Shown: positions 49,027 to 60,137, counted from the first letter of the stretch. The stretch is DNA of 64,000 bases from Sweltsa coloradensis (GCA_024449915.1 JAMZAV010001750.1:62001-126000); one strand, 5' to 3'. Notes: generated from the sequence alone by a model not told the origin. Translations and numbers: made by a program.

Positions 49027-49796
49027 CTAGGAAGCTTTGCAAACGCTTTTTGAGGCGCGTTGTTGGATGAGCGTAATTTATATAATAAAGAGTAAAATTG
49101 CGATTTTCATGAGAAATAATTTTTGGATCACTCAAATTTCACACTAATATATTAATTCATTAAATTAAGGTTCTGTGAAAAAATCATTATAATCGAATAA
49201 AGCATGTAGGTGTTGTAAATCCGAAGAAATTTTAAGAATCGAAAAAAAATCGTAAAATTGCTATTTTCATGAGAAATAATTTTTTGATTGCGCTCAAATT
49301 ACACAGGAATATATAAATTCACAAAATTAAGGTTCTGTAAAAAAATTATTACAATCGAATAAAGCATGTAAGGTGTGAAAAGTCGAAAAAAAATTTAAAA
49401 TAAAAAAAAATCGTATAATTGCGATTATCATAAGAAATAATTTTTTGATTACGTTCAAATTTCACATGAATATATTAATTCATAAATTATAGGTTCTGTA
49501 AAAAAAGCATTACAATCGGAAAAAGCATGTAGGTGTTATAAGTCGTTATAATGCAATTTAAATCGAAAAAAATCGTAAAATTGCAATTTTCGTGAGAAAT
49601 AAATTTTCGATTGCGCTCCAAAACGTGGCAGTTCTTAAGTCAGAGATTTCTAAGGCCCCCACAAAATTTTATCGCAATTGGAGTATCGGTTAAGCCGGAA
49701 TTGTGTTAAAAAACACACAAAAAACAAAACAGAAAAAAAACATTCTGGATTTTTTCTCCAGTGTAGTTAAATGGAATCTTCGCATCGCTCATCCAA
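49027..49796 (-). mobile_element. Helentron-like (HINE) element beside OR exon 5
   Basis: 770 bp, CTAG end at 49027 with GAAGC variant hairpin, ending CGCTCATCCAA 36 bp past the donor of OR exon 5. Five diverged ~130-bp internal units. Confidence 0.6.
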
Positions 49797-49832
49797 CAAT
49801 TAGCCATATTTGAGTAAAGCAGTGGCACTTAC

Positions 49833-49937
49833 TTGATCAGTTATTTGGTTACCCATGTCGTTCAAGATCAGGTAAACGATTATCGCCGTTAAGAATTGAG
49901 CCACACCTTGGAATTTCATCATATTTATAGTGTAATC
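49833..49937 (-). CDS. Odorant receptor gene, exon 5 (TM6)
   Basis: 105-nt, 35-codon exon, phase 0 at both ends, with acceptor TTGCTCTCCAACAG and consensus donor CAA|GTAAGT. It codes DYTINMMKFQGVAQF, a hydrophobic TM6 (FLTAIIVYLILND) and GNQITDQ. The G-N-x-[IV]-T motif after TM6 is one of the best conserved OR signatures (family form GNEVTxES). It lies 6.4 kb from exon 4 because intron 4 carries a Helentron-like copy with a 4.1-kb insertion and a SINE. Another Helentron-like copy ends 36 bp beyond its donor. Confidence 0.82.
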
Positions 49938-50084
49938 CTGTTGGAGAGCAATCCGTTAGCAAGCTGAATTTAATTGACAACTTTTAATTTTAGCATTACA
50001 ACCAATTAGCAAATAATAAACTGATTAGTTCACGACCATTACTGACTTATTGGAAATCAATCTATTAATTAAAAAAACTCCTTC

Positions 50085-50158
50085 TCTGTCGGGTATCAAA
50101 CCCGGGTTTCCCAATTGCCACTCGGGTGCTTCGCCCCTAAGCTACCAAGGCGGTTAAC
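50085..50158 (-). mobile_element. tRNA-like SINE head
   Basis: Minus strand reads TTGGTAGCTTAGGGGCG ... GGGTTTGATACCCGAC, A and B boxes in order; acceptor ends do not pair. OR intron 4. Confidence 0.4.
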
Positions 50159-51415
50159 TTAATTTGAGATTGCTTGCTGATGCATTATAGATCTGAATAG
50201 ATTGGAACAATACCGAAACGATTCTGCTGCCTTTGAACTGACAAACTATACATTTTATGTAATGGCATAACCTTATTAATTATTCACTAGGAAAACGCTT
50301 AAGTCCCGCCGCGTTGTTGGATGAGCGTATATGGTGCATTGAGCTGCCATGTGTTACGCGGATTTTCTGTTGTTCTGTGAAAAAATCATTACTTAGTCGA
50401 AGAATTTTTTATTAAATTAAATTTAATAAAAAATTAACTTTATTTTTTTAATTAAATTAAATTAAATAAAAAAGTTACTTAATTTTTTTTAATTAATCAC
50501 AATTTTTAAAAAAGAAAAAAATCGTAAAATTGCAATTTTTATAAGAAATAATTATTCGATTACGCTCAAATTTAACACGAATATATAAATTCATGAAATT
50601 AAGGTTCTGTGAAAAAATCATTACAAAAGAATAAAGCATGTAGGTGTTATCCCGTACTAAAAATATTTCAAACATTCTAGTCACAAAGTATTCATATCTT
50701 GTAAACCAAGGCCTATTTTACATCACCAAGAGTAAACCATTGCAAACCGAACATCACCAACGAAATCACATCACCAAAATTGGAAGACATGGACATAACC
50801 TTTTAGTCACATTATCTTACCAAAGCAAACCAAAAGAACTATTTTAGTTACCACTGTTTACCAACTCAAACCAAAGTTTCAGTACAGTGTTGGTTTGTTT
50901 TGGTAAGTAATTGTTACGTGTATATTCACATCACCAAACATAACCAAAATATACCAAAGCAAACCAACATTCGATTTAGAATAGGTTTGCATTGGTTTGT
51001 GTAGGTAGTAATTGGTGACTATTACAAATTGAATCTTCACTGTTTAGTGCCTACCTTTGCAAACCAAATTGAACAAACAACAACCTGTCATCATAACTTA
51101 ATAAAACATTAAATAAATAAATACAATATTAGATTGCAAGTTTGAGGTTATCACTGTAATGCTTCTACAAAATAATTTACAAAATCAAAAAAAAAAAAAA
51201 TACAAAACAATAATTTTTATTTTATTGTCTTTGGTAGTGAAGTATAACATTAAAAGCTTTTTTTAAAAAAAAGTCAGAACTTGTTGGGTGCATATTTCTC
51301 CGCAAGTGGCAAGGGTGACCGCCTTCAAAGACGACGACTACGTGAAAAAATAGGGCACTTCAACCGGTTAGAGTTAGGTAATATTGCGCCGCAAGTGATA
51401 TTGTGGGTTAAAGTC

Positions 51416-51889
51416 AAGGAGGTATGAATAATGTAAGGAGACAGCATGTCGCCGTCAAAACCATAGCCACTTTGAACGACAATGGTGGTCGGCGAAAGCC
51501 TCGAACCCAAAGCAAGGTCGTCGGTATTATTAAAGCTCTTTGTCAAAGCTATGAACATTCCAAAACAAACAAAAACGCAGCACATCACCAAAAATTACAT
51601 TTCACCTCTTTATTATTCTATCTCATTAATACAAGAGTTATTATCAACGTATTAAGTATAATACCAGCTGTTTCAGTGCCGCCATAGTAGTCGCCATATT
51701 GGTCAGCACCAACGAGAAGGAGTAAATACTGCGAAAAACTCTATGTTTTAGTAGCCGCCATATTGGTCAGCACCAACGAGAAGCAGCAAATACTGCGAAA
51801 AACTCGACCAGAGACGTTCAAAACGGCCACGTTCATTTGTACAGCCACAGATAGCGCATGCTGTCTCCTTACATTATTCATACCTCCTT
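51416..51889. mobile_element. Mutator-like MITE (10-bp target duplication)
   Basis: 474 bp with inverted ends of about 34 bp (AAGGAGGTATGAATAATG... at both sides) and a perfect 10-bp duplication GGTTAAAGTC (51406-51415 and 51890-51899), within the Mutator-like range. Inside, a ~60-bp unit containing GCCATATTGGTCAGCACC is tandemly repeated. It sits inside the larger 50650-54728 element. Confidence 0.7.
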
Positions 51890-52624
51890 GGTTAAAGTCT
51901 CTCCTGCAAGTGTACCAACCATTTTAAACAAGATCTTATTGACTTAAATACAAATATATTATTTGCCTCCCATGTTATATATAAATATGGTCATTTATAA
52001 TTATGAATTCATGAATAAATGCATTTTATTTTTTTGCTTGTTCAATGAAAAGCAATGTGATATCAGTGCTTATTTGTCAAATTTTTTATTGCCAAGCAAT
52101 CCGAGGGGTGCTTCAGCCCCTGAGCACCCACGGAGTCGGCGCCCCTTAGTTGTAATTCAGTTTAATTGAAAATGGCAACTGTAGTTTTGCTTTTTACCAA
52201 CTAAGAAAAAAAGATATGAAGATCTCTAATGAAGTCATTTCAGTTTGGTTGCGTATATTAATAGAATTAGTACCGTTATCTTATGTACGTATCAACCAGT
52301 ATCGCATCGGAAAGCACATACTTTATTAGTGCAGATGCACTCGCCTCGGTCTAATATCAACAGCAAGATCAAAATTTCGAACATGCACTTAAAAACAGAA
52401 CTGCCAGGGAGTAGCATTATTTACTGCATTCACATTAAAAATATACTATAAACACAATTACTTTAATACAATGAACACTATTCAAACACATCCAAAGTAG
52501 TTGAAACGCGATACAGATAGCCCACAGAGCAAGTGCACAATAACTACAATTTAGTCAAGTCGATTTTCTGTTGGTTGGTTGGTGTTGGTTGGTGTTTGTA
52601 TAGGTGGTTTTTCCCTCTACTTTC

Positions 52625-52790
52625 AAGCTTCGTTCGTGGCGCAACGGTTAGAGGCTTGGCTTCCAGATGGAGAGGCGCCCTGCTGGATCGAGTTCGAAAC
52701 ATCAAATTTGAAACTTTATAATTACTTGCAATTAATACATGTTGTATATCCACCTACAGGCAATCGACTGGTGTAAGAAATAAAGAAAAA
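52625..52790 (+). mobile_element. tRNA-derived SINE
   Basis: A box TGGCGCAACGGTTAGAGGC and B-box-like GGATCGAGTTCGAAAC in tRNA-like spacing; head only matches about 70 bp. Inside the 50650-54728 element. Confidence 0.5.
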
Positions 52791-53091
52791 TACCAGTAAT
52801 TAACCGTAATATCAATTAAAGTAATTATTATTTTAGTTTTTCGTTTACATATTTAGCTACCAGGTAGCGCTGGTCGCAATTTTTTTTTTGTGCATAATGG
52901 TTTGGATTGGTTTGGAATGGTTTGGTTTTGTTTTCAAATGTTTGATTTTGTTTAAAAATGGTTTTCTTTTGTTCAGAAATGTTTGTAAATGTTTCCACAA
53001 TGTTTGCTTTTGGTGACAAATGGTTGGCTAATCTGGTTTGTGAATGTTTGATTTGGTAGGAAAAAGTTTCTAAATGTGACCAATTGTTCAA

Positions 53092-54540
53092 ATCTCTTTA
53101 TTTTCAGAAAATACATTTAAGGTACAAATTTGGTTATTAGCCCCCAATGAGATAAGTGTCTCGCTGGAGGGGGCTTTTACTGTAAGATTATCAAGATTTT
53201 TTGACGGATAGTAGGGTTTGTGGAGATCGAGGAGATCAAGAGAGATGTAGGACTAAGGCTAGAGATAAAAACTATTGGCATACAAACAAAACAAAACAAA
53301 AGAAACGAGATCAAGGCATTATTCCTTGGCCTAGAATTAAAAGAAACACTTAAGACTAAGAGATAATACTAGTAGAAGATACTGATGCACTCACAAAGAT
53401 CAGACTATAGGCTAATTATTATAGTTCTTAGAGTACTTATAATTACTTAAGATCAGATATTATGAACAATTCTTGCAGTCAAACATTTTTGGTGCACTAT
53501 ACATTGCCTTATAGAGTGGGAAGCCAGACAATGGAAGGAAATATATATATTAAACATCTAAAGGTAATATTGAAAAAAATCTAGAAAATTTAATTGTTTA
53601 GTGTTTTTTTTAGGAGCCATTCTTTCAGCTTTGTTTTGAACGTTGAGATGCCTCTTGTTGCGTCGATAAGTTTAATGCTGTCTGGGAGCTCATTATATAT
53701 TTGGTAACCCCTGAAGTTAATTGAGTTTTTCCCATAGTTAGTGTGTACTGGATTAAGGTAGAGGTTCCCTCTGGTCCGAGTATTATAGTTATGTTTTTGC
53801 TGACTTAGAGTGTTGGATGTGTAAATAAGTGCATGAGAATATTTATAAATCATGGTGCAGTTTTCATATTTATTTATGAGTTCAATGTTGAGTATGTTGT
53901 AGCTTTTATAGAGTGATTCTGTTGGTGTTCTATACGGAAGATTATATATGTTTTTAATTGCTCTGTTTTGGAGGACTTTTAGTTGTTGTAGATGTACTTG
54001 ATATGCGCTGCCCCATAATATGTTCAAGTATTGCAGGTGTGAATGTATCAGGGAGAAATAAATTACCCTTCTTACGCTGCGTGGGATACAGGTAGACCTT
54101 TTGTAGAGTATACCTACGACTGGGGAAACTTTTTTGGAGATATTAGAGATGTGAACATCCCATTTGAGGTGTTTATCGATATAGAGTCCTAAAACTTTTA
54201 CAAAATTTACCTCAGAAATTTGGACGCCGTCAATAGATATTACGTTATTATGTGCTCGATTTTTCTGAATAGTTGATATTATCATGTAATTTGTCTTATT
54301 GGCATTAAGGGTCAGTTTGTTTATTTTTAGTAGATTAGACAGTATGTTGAGGTCATATTGCATATCTTCTAAAAGGCTTTGCAGTTCGGGGCCAAAATAA
54401 AAAATGGATGAGTCATCAGCAAAAAGTCTCAAAGTACCTCTTAGTTTCAAATTACCTAAAATATTTATGTATACGAGGAAAAGGATTGGTCCGAGCACTG
54501 ATCCCTGGGGAACACCAATCGAGATTCCCTTATGTTCACT
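53092..54540 (-). mobile_element. Truncated LINE copy
   Basis: About 1.45 kb in total: the reverse transcriptase segment plus about 490 bp of 3' UTR to 53092, where TTGGTTT-like host sequence resumes. The 3' end reads ...GAAAATAAAGA with no long poly(A). 5' truncation is typical of target-primed insertion. No clear target duplication was seen. Confidence 0.6.
53590..54540 (-). CDS. Non-LTR retrotransposon reverse transcriptase, 5'-truncated
   Basis: Open frame for the second half of a LINE reverse transcriptase. It enters at the GVPQGSVLGPILFLVYIN block, passes the catalytic FADDSS motif (F in place of the usual Y/F-ADD aromatic), the thumb (LTLNANKTNYMII), and the conserved C-terminal block KVLQNRAIKNIYNLPYRTP, stopping at 53590. 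The fingers motifs and endonuclease are missing. The frame continues to 54585 but its first ~15 codons derive from the TTGGTTT-rich element it sits in, so the retroelement proper begins near 54540. Composition and C-terminus suggest the Jockey/CR1 side of the LINE tree; clade not certain. Confidence 0.82.
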   Translation of the reverse strand, partial: SEHKGISIGVPQGSVLGPILFLVYINILGNLKLRGTLRLFADDSSIFYFGPELQSLLEDMQYDLNILSNLLKINKLTLNANKTNYMIISTIQKNRAHNNVISIDGVQISEVNFVKVLGLYIDKHLKWDVHISNISKKVSPVVGILYKRSTCIPRSVRRVIYFSLIHSHLQYLNILWGSAYQVHLQQLKVLQNRAIKNIYNLPYRTPTESLYKSYNILNIELINKYENCTMIYKYSHALIYTSNTLSQQKHNYNTRTRGNLYLNPVHTNYGKNSINFRGYQIYNELPDSIKLIDATRGISTFKTKLKEWLLKKTLNN

Positions 54541-55819
54541 TGGTTTGGAATGGTTTATGAATGTTTGTGGCTGGTTGATGCTCAAGTAAACATTTGCTTA
54601 CACCAAGTGCGTTCTATGAAACAAATGTAGGCAAATGTTTACTAAATGTTTACTAAATGGTTTGGATTGGTTTACTCCATTTGGTTTGTATTTGTTTGCA
54701 AATGTTGGACATTTTTTTTAGTGCGGGATAAATCAAAGAATTGTTTTAAAAAAGAAAAAAAAACGATAAATTTCGATTTTCATGGAAATAATTTTTCGAT
54801 TACGCTCAAATTTCACACAAATATCTTAATTCATAAAATTAAGGTTCTGTGAAAAAATCATTACAATCGGATAAAGTATGTAGGTGTTATAAGTCGAAGA
54901 ATTTTTTTTTAAATCGAAAAAAATCGTAAAATTGCGTTTTTTATGAGAAAAATTTCCCGATTGCGCTCAAAAACGTGGCAGTTCTAAGTTCAGAGATTTC
55001 GAAGGCCTCCATAAAATTTCATCGCAATTGGAGTATCGGTTTAGCCGGAATCGTGCTGACAAACACACAAAAATACAGAAAAAAAGAAAGAAAAAAAAAA
55101 CCATTATGATTTTTTTCTCCAGTGTAGTGAAATGGAATCTTCGCTTCGCTCGCTACGCTCGCTACGCTCATCCAATAATACACCAGCAATACAGAACCGT
55201 CTCGGTAGCTTAGGGTCAAAGCACCACACCGGAAATGTTGAGCCTCCGCTGAGAAGTTTTTTTTATTATTTCTGGATTGATTTCCATTTTATCAATTACA
55301 CATACGGGAGTGTTTCCCGATTAATGAAATCGAGAAATATTGCTGACCTACTAGCTTACTAACTTTGCATAATGTCAGCCCGCACATATGAATCCTTCGC
55401 ACAATAAACTAAATTTCAAATGTCAGTATTAACAATGAAATTGAAATCGAATTGAAAACAATGAACAATATTAAACACTTTTAAAGCAGTTTAATATACA
55501 TTTTACATTTTTCATGAGTCAAATTTTGGATTGAGAGTTATTTTATGCCCAGCAGTCGTTTACACCAAAACTATAAATTGTAGGAAATGTTTTTTGCAAG
55601 AACACTTGCATTTTCTCTTTGTTAGATATGTCTTTGTAAGATTGTTCTTGTCCTTCCATTTAAAAAAATCTAGTACTTATTGCATGGAACGAATGTCAAT
55701 TCAGCACAAATGTTTTTCCACATACAAAAGTTGGGGATTACATGTTTGCTGACAGTTAGATACAAATAAGCTTCAATTTGTTAAAATTCCGCCTTCTTTG
55801 TTCACAATTTATTATAATT

Positions 55820-56090
55820 GATTTATAATTCCTTGTGGGAAACCTGCCCAGGGTGCAATTCATGCCCCTCTTCAGGTCTCACTAGGTATTTTGGACTTTC
55901 GATAATTGTTAAGGGATGCCCGAGGGTTGTTTAGAGGACTCAATCCCTTGCATTAGCATTAACGACTGAAGGAAACCTCGGAAAAACCTTCAGTCACGAT
56001 TGCTAGTCTCGGCGGGATTTGAACCAGGTACCTCCCGAATCAGAGTCACGCGTTTAACGCTCGAGCCAACACTGTTGGTGCCCTGTTCAT
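55820..56090 (-). mobile_element. tRNA-derived SINE in OR intron 4
   Basis: Most complete copy: A-box region TTGGCTCGAGCG, B box GGTTCAAATCCC, GACTGAAGGTTTTTCCGAGG body and CAGGGTGCAATTCATGCCC tail (given on plus strand). About 270 bp. Confidence 0.6.
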
Positions 56091-56300
56091 AAATGCTGAA
56101 AATATAGGTGGCTGAAACCATGAAATGCAGATCTTTTCTAAGAAGTGGGTACACAACCTCAAATGGGAAAATGGTGTAAATTTCGTTACCTCATTTAATT
56201 TAAGTGATAACTCATAATAGTTTGCTGAATCGTTTGGAATTGGGACAATAAAAGTAGTAAATTTTGCATTGCACGTCGGCGTGTCTTACATTCTACCCAC

Positions 56301-56400
56301 CTTGCTAAACATCATAGCGGTAATCCCAAATGAAACTGTACATGCCAGAAACAGTGTCAGATTAAAAACGTTAAAAGAACTCTGCCATACGTTGACATAT
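56301..56400 (-). CDS. Odorant receptor gene, exon 4 (TM5)
   Basis: Short 100-nt exon separated from exon 3 by only 77 bp. Acceptor GACTTGTTTCAG, donor AAG|GTGGGT. Its first base completes the split codon left by exon 3, giving LLR-YVNVWQSSFNVFN, then the hydrophobic TM5 (NLTLFLACTVSFGITAMMF). The exon ends in phase 0, as OR introns near the C-terminus normally do. The plus strand over this stretch is also open for 67 codons, but that frame has no family resemblance and is a shadow. Confidence 0.78.
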
Positions 56401-56477
56401 CTGAAACAAGTCGAATCATGTTTAGTTTTGCAATGTGCTTTTTTTACAGGATCAAAGAATTTATTTTTTTAAGTTAC

Positions 56478-57167
56478 CTTAACAAATTCACGTGAAGGAC
56501 AATATCTTCTGCAAGAACACTTTGCATTTCCTTATCAAGCTTTTCATAAGATATTTCTTTGAATGCTTTCTCCTCGTTTGATTTTTCTTCTTCCTCCATT
56601 TCAGGGTTAATGGAAACCGACCTATCCTCAAGTGAGGATAAAAAATTCCCTCCAATACCATGACCACCACCTATTGCTACCGGCTGGATATCTGCCCTTC
56701 TTGCATTAAGAACAGCCCTTCCAACTTTGCGCCAGTTACCTTGCAATGCGCCTTCCAATGACACCTCATTACTTACAGCCCCAGGCATGAGGTTATCTTC
56801 TCCATACAGTGGGCTTAATACTGGCTGAATGTCTACTTTTCTTGCATCCATCAAAGCTGTTTCAGTTTGGATCAAACAATCGTGCAATGCTATGCAAGAT
56901 ACATCAGTTGGATCTGGATCAGTTTCATTAGTAACTGGATTCATGAAATTATGATATTTTGTAATAATTCTATTTATTGAAATTGATTTGACGTTTTTAA
57001 TCTTGTTATTAAGAATGGTAAAGTTGCATTTAGGCAATATAATTAAGATTTCTAAAAAGGACGTGCAGGAGCTACAGAGAAATCCGTGACACAGCATTTG
57101 AATCAATCGCATGAACAGTGTAATCTCAAAAGCAGGTGAAGATAACGTGTTCCACGGATACCACTCC
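56478..57167 (-). CDS. Odorant receptor gene, exon 3 (EL2, TM4, expanded IL2)
   Basis: 690-nt exon for residues 200-430, with acceptor CTTTCTGTTTTAG and donor AAG|GTAACT. It opens with EWYPWNTLSSPAFE, the hallmark second extracellular loop of insect ORs (family pattern W/YPFDxxxSPxYE), followed by TM4 (about residues 214-245). The end (LAEDIVLHVNLLR) matches the segment just before TM5. Between them, where most ORs have only a few tens of residues, this exon has a long polar acidic stretch (about 258-410). Within it ALMDARKVDIQPV (304-316) recurs as AVLNARRADIQPV (351-363), a 47-residue duplication, and an EMEEEEKSNEEK run follows near 389. The frame is open over all 229 codons. The insertion could be partly removed by cryptic splicing; cDNA would decide. 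Confidence 0.85.
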
Positions 57168-57224
57168 CTAAAACAGAAAGTAGCTTTAAAATAGATACAC
57201 TTTTACTCCGTATAGTAAAACTAA

Positions 57225-57986
57225 CTAGGAAAACGCTTAAGTCCCGCCGCGTTGTTGGATGAGCGTAATTGGTGCATTGAGCTGCCATGTGTTAGGCGAA
57301 TTTTCTGTTGTTCTGTGGTAAAATCATTATTAAATTGAAATTTTTTAAATTAAATTAAATAAAATAAAAAATTAACTTTATTTTTTTAATTGTTTTTAAT
57401 TAATCGTAATTGTTTAAAAAAAAATCGTAAAATTTGAAATTTTTATAAGAAATAATTTCTCGATTGCGCTCAAATTTAATAGTAATATATTAATTATAAA
57501 ATTAAGGTTCTGCGAAAAAATCATTTCAATCGGATAAAGCATGTAGGTGTTATAAGTCAAAGAATTGTTTAAAAAAAGAAAAAAAACGTAAAATTTCGAT
57601 TTTTATGATAAATATTTTTTCAATTGCGCTCAAATTTCACAAGAATATCTTAATTCATAAAATAAAGGTTGTGTGTAAAAATCATTAAAATCGGATAAAG
57701 CATGTAGGTGTTATAAGTCGAAGAAATTTTTTAAAAATCGAAAAAAATCGTAAAATTGCGATTTTCATGAGAAAAAATTTTCCGATTGCGCTCAAAAACG
57801 TGGCAGTTCTAAGTTCAGAGATTTCGAATGCCTCCATAAAATTTCATCGTAATCGGAGTATCGGTTTAGCCGGAATCGTGTTAACAAACAGACAAAAATA
57901 CAAAAAGAAAAAAAAAAAACATTCCGGATTTTTTTCTCCAGTGTAGTAGAATGGAATCTTCGCTTTCGCTCGCTACGCTCATCCAA
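57225..57986 (-). mobile_element. Helentron-like (HINE) element filling OR intron 2
   Basis: 762 bp of the 897-bp intron between OR exons 2 and 3. Its ends lie 78 bp from the exon 2 donor and 57 bp from the exon 3 acceptor, so the ancestral intron was about 135 bp. Same orientation as the gene. Confidence 0.65.
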
Positions 57987-58064
57987 TAATACATCCATGT
58001 AGTTTGTTGTGGTGAATTTATATATTACAATTTAGTGGGTTCAAATTAAAGTAAAATACGTTAC

Positions 58065-58566
58065 CTTATATTAAATCTTCGTTCTGCCAGTAGAATTGAA
58101 TAATACGAATATATCACTATGGTGTAAAAAAAGTAGACAAAAATAATATGATTGTATTTAACTAATTTATGCATAAGCCCCCGCGTTCTGTCCCAAATCG
58201 CTCTTTGTCCTTCATTGTCCAGTTGTTCAGGTTTCAACATTCTTTCCATCTCATCTACTTGGTGTCGAAAAACATCCTTTTGAAAGTATATGCAAAGTAC
58301 TCCTGACAAAAAGATGGCATGGACGATCATCATGAAACTTGTTAGCACTACATCCATAGTAGAATCCCAGTACATGTAAACTCCTACTGGAAACAAGAAG
58401 AATACTTGTATCGCCAGAGGTATAATCAAAGTGTAGGGATAAACTTTCTGGAATACTCGTAGGGCAAGTCGAAGAGATGGGTGCTTGACGAGCCGGTGAG
58501 CCAACCAAGGACTGAAGTACTTCAGGTAGAACTTAAGGTCGGGTTCGCTATCATCCTTCCACAGAC
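58065..58566 (-). CDS. Odorant receptor gene, exon 2 (TM1-TM3)
   Basis: 502-nt exon coding residues 33-200 of the OR (insect 7tm_6 ligand-gated cation channel subunit, expected in olfactory neuron membranes with Orco). It is bounded by a pyrimidine-rich acceptor (TATCTTCTTGCAG) and an AG|GTAACG donor; the frame is open throughout. Three hydrophobic segments are visible: YTLIIPLAIQVFFLFPVGVY (TM1), VVLTSFMMIVHAIFLSGVL (TM2) and IIFVYFFYTIVIYSYYSILL (TM3). The basic/acidic stretch FRHQVDEMERML sits where ORs have the first intracellular loop. It ends in phase 2 with AG, completed by the first base of exon 3 to give R-EWYPW. An ATG is not needed: it is an internal exon, and the apparent start at a TTG codon is an artefact. 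Confidence 0.8.
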
Positions 58567-59091
58567 CTGCAAGAAGATACGCTTTATATAAGCTGATGGT
58601 TTTACGAAGGATTAGTAGTACTTAAGAGATTTTTTAAGGTATGGGTCGGTGTAATCGTTTCCACATTCAGGCAGAAAATTGTAACTTGTGATAGAGTCTT
58701 GAATTATTATCTACGGGAGCCGTCCTAACAGCAATGCACTTACTTAAGTAATAAGGAATGTGCAAAACTTCATCTCAAAGTTATATGTACGTTTTATTCA
58801 AAATAGTCGAGAAAAAGAAAATGAATTTGACTTGAAATATTTGATGATTGAGAGTTTCTTCATAATTAACATTTATTCTATGATTTTCGCAAACAAGAAG
58901 TGTGCAAGTACAAACACGCGCGAACATGAATTGATATAATGAAGCTCGAGACATTAACCCTCTCATTGCCTGATCATAGAAATAAACAAAAATTAGGATT
59001 TTTTTCACCAATTCATCACACTACTAGGCCTTAAATAATAATTTTAAAAATTGAAATCGGGTACAAAATGGCAAAGCTACAATTATTTATA
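58567..59091. other. OR intron 1, proximal part
   Basis: Sequence from 58735 on is homologous to 61205 onward (shared TTTTCGC.AA, AAACGCGC and GAGATTAAC words). No further exon is seen between exon 2 and the exon 1 copies. Confidence 0.5.
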
Positions 59092-59700
59092 CTAGGAAAA
59101 CGCTTAAGTCCCGCCGCGTTGTTGGATGAGCGTAATTGGTGCATTGAGTAGCCAAGTGTTATGCGGATTTTCTGTTGTTCTGTGAAAAAATCATTACTAA
59201 GTTGAAGATTTTTTAAAAATTCATTAAAATTAAATTAAAAATAAATTTTAATTTTTTTAATTAATCGTAATTTAAAAAAAGAAAAAAATCGTAAAATATA
59301 GATTTTCATAAGAAATAATTATTCAATTGTTCTCAAATTTCACACGAATATATTAATTCATAAAATTAAGGTTCTGTGAAAAAATCATTACAATCGGATA
59401 AAGCATGTAGGTGTTATAAGTCAAAGAATTTATTTAAAAAATCGAAAAAAATCGTAAAATTGCGATTTTCATGAGAAATAATTTTTCGATTGCGCTCAAA
59501 AACGTGGCAGTTCTAAGTTCAAAGATTTCGAAGGCCTCCATAAAATTTTATCGCTATCGGAGTATCGGTTTAGCCGGAATCGTGTGGACAAACAGACTAA
59601 AATACAAAAAAAAGAAAAAAAAAGAAAAAAAAAACATTCCGGAATTTTTTCTCCAGTGTAGTAGAATGGAATCATCGCTTCGCTCGCTACGCTCATCCAA
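59092..59700 (-). mobile_element. Helentron-like (HINE) element in OR intron 1
   Basis: 609 bp, CTAG/hairpin end at 59092 and GCTACGCTCATCCAA end at 59700. Present in unit A but not unit B of the surrounding duplication, so it arrived after the duplication or was lost from unit B. Confidence 0.6.
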
Positions 59701-60041
59701 TAATTGTTTTTTTACAGTTAAAAAAAGTGTAGATCACGTAAATATTATCCAATGTGAACGTGCGATAGCTCTATGTGCTCAGGACTGTTGGGACTCAAAT
59801 GTCCCGACAAACTAAACTAAATTCCTGGCCATAATAAAACTGTTGGATCAAATTGAAAACTAAACTTTGTAATACGTGGCCAATGGAAAAAACTGGGCAA
59901 CTGAAACGAAAGGCCGATCAGTTATATGACTGAGTGGGTAGACTCTAAATACGACTTTATTTATTTGTTTACTTCGCGGAGATTTCGAACACCTTTTACG
60001 TCTTGTGGAAGAACCCGCTATTATCTCCATTGCCTACTAAC

Positions 60042-60137
60042 CCTGCCAAACATCCTCTTCTTGCAGACATCCAAGGCTTCGAAGCCACTTTCTTCTTCCT
60101 TTATACTTGGAGCTTCAACAGAAACTGTGACGCTCAT
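60042..60137 (-). pseudogene. Duplicated, frameshifted copy of OR exon 1
   Basis: Near-identical copy of the OR first exon, 1574 bp nearer exon 2. It keeps the ATG and the EEES...CKKRM peptide but lacks one base near its end, reading ATGTTTGGCAGG where the distal copy reads ATGTATTGGCAGG. It is therefore 96 nt instead of 97, and splicing from its weaker donor (GTTAGT instead of GTAAGT) would put exon 2 out of frame. It belongs to a tandem duplication that also covers about 500 bp of upstream sequence. It is probably a dead alternative first exon, or the remnant of a tandemly duplicated receptor. A sequencing or assembly error in the missing base cannot be excluded. Confidence 0.65.

Larger units (their letters stand above)
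50650..54728. mobile_element. 4.1-kb composite TIR element with AAACCAA/TTGGTTT subterminal repeats
   Basis: Ends TCCCGTACTAAAAA and TTTTTAGTGCGGGA are inverted copies. The left subterminal part (50660-51070) is full of AAACCAAA-type words and the right part (52880-53090, 54541-54720) of TTTGGTTTGG, i.e. the same motif inverted. It interrupts the Helentron-like copy 50287-55175; across the junction the host repeat resumes as GTTA|TAAATC with no added bases. Nested inside are a Mutator-like MITE, a SINE and a truncated LINE. It cannot be assigned to a known superfamily from sequence alone. Confidence 0.6.
50287..55175 (-). mobile_element. Helentron-like element split by a 4.1-kb insertion
   Basis: Left part 50287-50649 carries the CTAG/hairpin end and right part 54729-55175 the TTGGATGAGCG end. 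Without the intervening element it would be about 810 bp, the family's usual length. It lies in OR intron 4. Confidence 0.6.

Noticed and set aside
51420..51890. CRISPR-like or regulatory array from the repeated GCCATATTGGTCAGCACC units
   Set aside because: Only two units, inside a MITE with inverted ends and target duplication; eukaryotic context.
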